DNA from: an uncultured Bacteroidales bacterium
GTDB taxonomy: Bacteria > Bacteroidota > Bacteroidia > Bacteroidales > UBA932
Direction: 5' to 3'
Length of the DNA stretch: 64,000 nucleotides
Assembly (NCBI GenBank): GCA_944326365.1
Contig: CALVDR010000002.1
Span: 99,715 to 163,714 of the forward strand
Under the pieces are notes generated by a model. The model was not told the DNA's origin and did no database searches. It saw only the letters and a program-made list of their open reading frames with translations. The first letter of the stretch is position 1; every line of letters begins with the position of its first letter. Of the stretch, positions 62,797-64,000 are shown in pieces. Both the position numbers and the translations under genes were made by a program.

Positions 62797-63396
62797 TTAA
62801 AAAATATTCATTATAATAAACAGCATCGGGAATACTATGTCGGAATGCTTCGAAAGATAGTCCTTTATGGATTTCAGCGAATCCGACATATATTCCTGTA
62901 CGGTATAGACGGACAGCCCCAGCTTTTCCGCTATTTCGTTGTGGGAAAGGTTCCTGTCCCTGCTCATCATGAACACCTGGCGCTGCCTCGGAGACAGCCT
63001 GAGCAGCGCATTCTGCAGGAGTCCTAGGTAGTCTTTCTCCTGCAGTTTCACACTGCACTCGGGTTCGTAGCCCTGTTTCCCGAAATAGCCCTGCATGAAT
63101 TCCCTCTGCAAGGATTCCGACCGGCTTACATGCCTGAGATAGTTCAGCGCCTTGTTCTTTGCGATGGTGTACAGAAATGACGAGAACGACTTGTCGGGAT
63201 CCAGAAGTTCCCGGCTTTCCCATATTTTCAGAAAGATGTCCTGAGCGTAGTTTTCAGCCAGGTCATATGACCCGATGAAACGGCAGCAGAAATTGCAGAG
63301 TTTTTTCCAGTACCGTGCATACAGGGTGCAGAAAGCCTCTTCGTCTCCCGTAGAGAGGCGCTGTACCAAAATGGAATCCGGGATTCTGTCTGCCAT
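62797..63396 (-). CDS. ECF-type RNA polymerase sigma factor
   Basis: 199 residues. Region 2 (~10-85, DLAENYAQDIFLKIWE) and region 4 (~125-180, LSPRQRQVFMMSRDRNLSHNEIAEKLGLS) are complete; a short hydrophobic tail follows. It pairs with the FecR-type protein and normally drives expression of a nearby uptake locus. It lies 28 bp after the GH31 gene, so it is part of a hydrolase operon. Confidence 0.95.
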   Translation of the reverse strand: MADRIPDSILVQRLSTGDEEAFCTLYARYWKKLCNFCCRFIGSYDLAENYAQDIFLKIWESRELLDPDKSFSSFLYTIAKNKALNYLRHVSRSESLQREFMQGYFGKQGYEPECSVKLQEKDYLGLLQNALLRLSPRQRQVFMMSRDRNLSHNEIAEKLGLSVYTVQEYMSDSLKSIKDYLSKHSDIVFPMLFIIMNIF

Positions 63397-63424
63397 CTGT
63401 CCAGTAGATTAATGTCTTTCCTGA

Positions 63425-64000
63425 TTATTTCCAGAATGCCGTCTGTGCGGCTGTTTTCTGTCTGAATGTTTCCGGAAGCCTTTCCTGGCTGTCGAACCAT
63501 CCGGTCATGGCAGGAATGTCGATGCTCTCCAGGAGCCGGACTGCATTCTCCGGAGCCTCAGTGATGTAACTTCCGCACTGTGCTATGTCCAGGAATTCTG
63601 ACGGGAGCTGCATTCCTGACATCACATGGTGTTCGACCATCAGCTTGGCCTCCGGAGTCAGAGCCATCATTCTTCTGATCAGGCCCTTCTTTCCAGAACG
63701 GAACAGCTGCCCGTCATCGCCGAATACACATTCCACGACCAGGCCGGAGTCTGCCGGACCCTCTTCGGTATAGACCTGGACGGTCAATGAGTTTCCGTCG
63801 TATCCCCATACTGCCTGTCCGTCTTTCGCTTCGGATTCCGCAAACCTTGAATATGGAATCTCCTTTCCATTCACCTTCACTTTCTCAGGTACTGCAAACC
63901 CGTCCAGCATCAGGGTCACTTTTCGCGACGGCAGCATTCCTTTGTAAGAGCCTTCCCTCGGGAGGACCTCCACCGTCAGGGAATCGGCATCACCGTGACG
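63425..64000 (-). CDS. C-terminal end of a probable family 31 glycoside hydrolase
   Basis: The frame is open to the window edge, so the start lies beyond it. About 190 residues are visible. GDADSLTVEVLPREGSY and the later VKVNGKEI region resemble the C-terminal beta domains (DUF5110-like) of GH31 alpha-glycosidases. The last ~100 residues (from about LIRRMMALTPEAKLMVEHH) are an extra part I do not recognise. The catalytic barrel is not in the window, so the family call is moderate. Confidence 0.6.
   Translation of the reverse strand, partial: RHGDADSLTVEVLPREGSYKGMLPSRKVTLMLDGFAVPEKVKVNGKEIPYSRFAESEAKDGQAVWGYDGNSLTVQVYTEEGPADSGLVVECVFGDDGQLFRSGKKGLIRRMMALTPEAKLMVEHHVMSGMQLPSEFLDIAQCGSYITEAPENAVRLLESIDIPAMTGWFDSQERLPETFRQKTAAQTAFWK

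Overview
The window comes from a Bacteroidota chromosome, most likely a gut-type Bacteroidales with close to balanced base composition. The evidence is the SusD-like and TonB-dependent receptor families, FecR/ECF sigma pairs, fimbrillin-like lipoproteins, S46 dipeptidyl-peptidase, families that I recall as DUF4270, DUF4294, DUF4876 and DUF3098, and repeated promoters with the phylum-specific -7 box TAnnTTTG (mostly TATCTTTG or TATATTTG). I cannot name the species from sequence alone.

Layout. 1-5266 (+): the end of a SusD-like gene, a lipoprotein, an M16 zinc protease and a ChaN-type protein. 5267-5610: a 105-bp tandem repeat and a 21-bp perfect inverted repeat that runs into the rpsL promoter. 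5611-8974 (+): rpsL-rpsG-fusA-rpsJ. 8975-9435: a small RNA unit with a promoter, two tandem structured elements whose stems covary, a CAU tRNA and a terminator. 9436-12060: an AT-rich island with an intact AbiEi/AbiEii pair, a stump of an OLD-type ATPase, a beheaded HigB-like toxin and an intact HigA-like antitoxin. 12117-21689 (-): a six-gene operon of TonB-dependent receptor, DUF4876-type lipoprotein, DUF6850-type barrel, ChaN, ABC ATPase and fused GldF/GldG-like permease. 22080-25594: a C69 dipeptidase and, convergent to it, a fimbrillin/FISUMP lipoprotein. 25774-40783 (+): a second receptor-lipoprotein-barrel set, followed by M16 protease, membrane 4Fe-4S protein, S46 peptidase and uvrC. 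40885-47333: acpP, DUF4270, a glycogen-synthase-like gene, ftsX, DUF3098, uppP, lpxH and DUF4294. 47681-58331 (+): rplP to rplQ with secY, map, infA, rpmJ and rpoA. 58421-64000 (-): an operon of GH31 end, ECF sigma, FecR, sialate esterase and GH2.

How the genes work together. The three surface clusters share parts in pairs: M16 with ChaN, ChaN with the receptor/lipoprotein/barrel trio, and M16 with the same trio. I read them as variants of one envelope uptake-and-processing module, perhaps for haem, metal or metal-bearing peptides. This is inference from family and context.

The main surprises are these. The ribosomal superoperon is cut between rpsJ and rplP, with rplC, rplD, rplW, rplB, rpsS, rplV and rpsC absent from the window. 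The tandem covarying RNA elements are apparently transcribed with the tRNA. Two surface-protein genes on the minus strand each contain an identical nine-G tract, which makes them candidates for phase variation.
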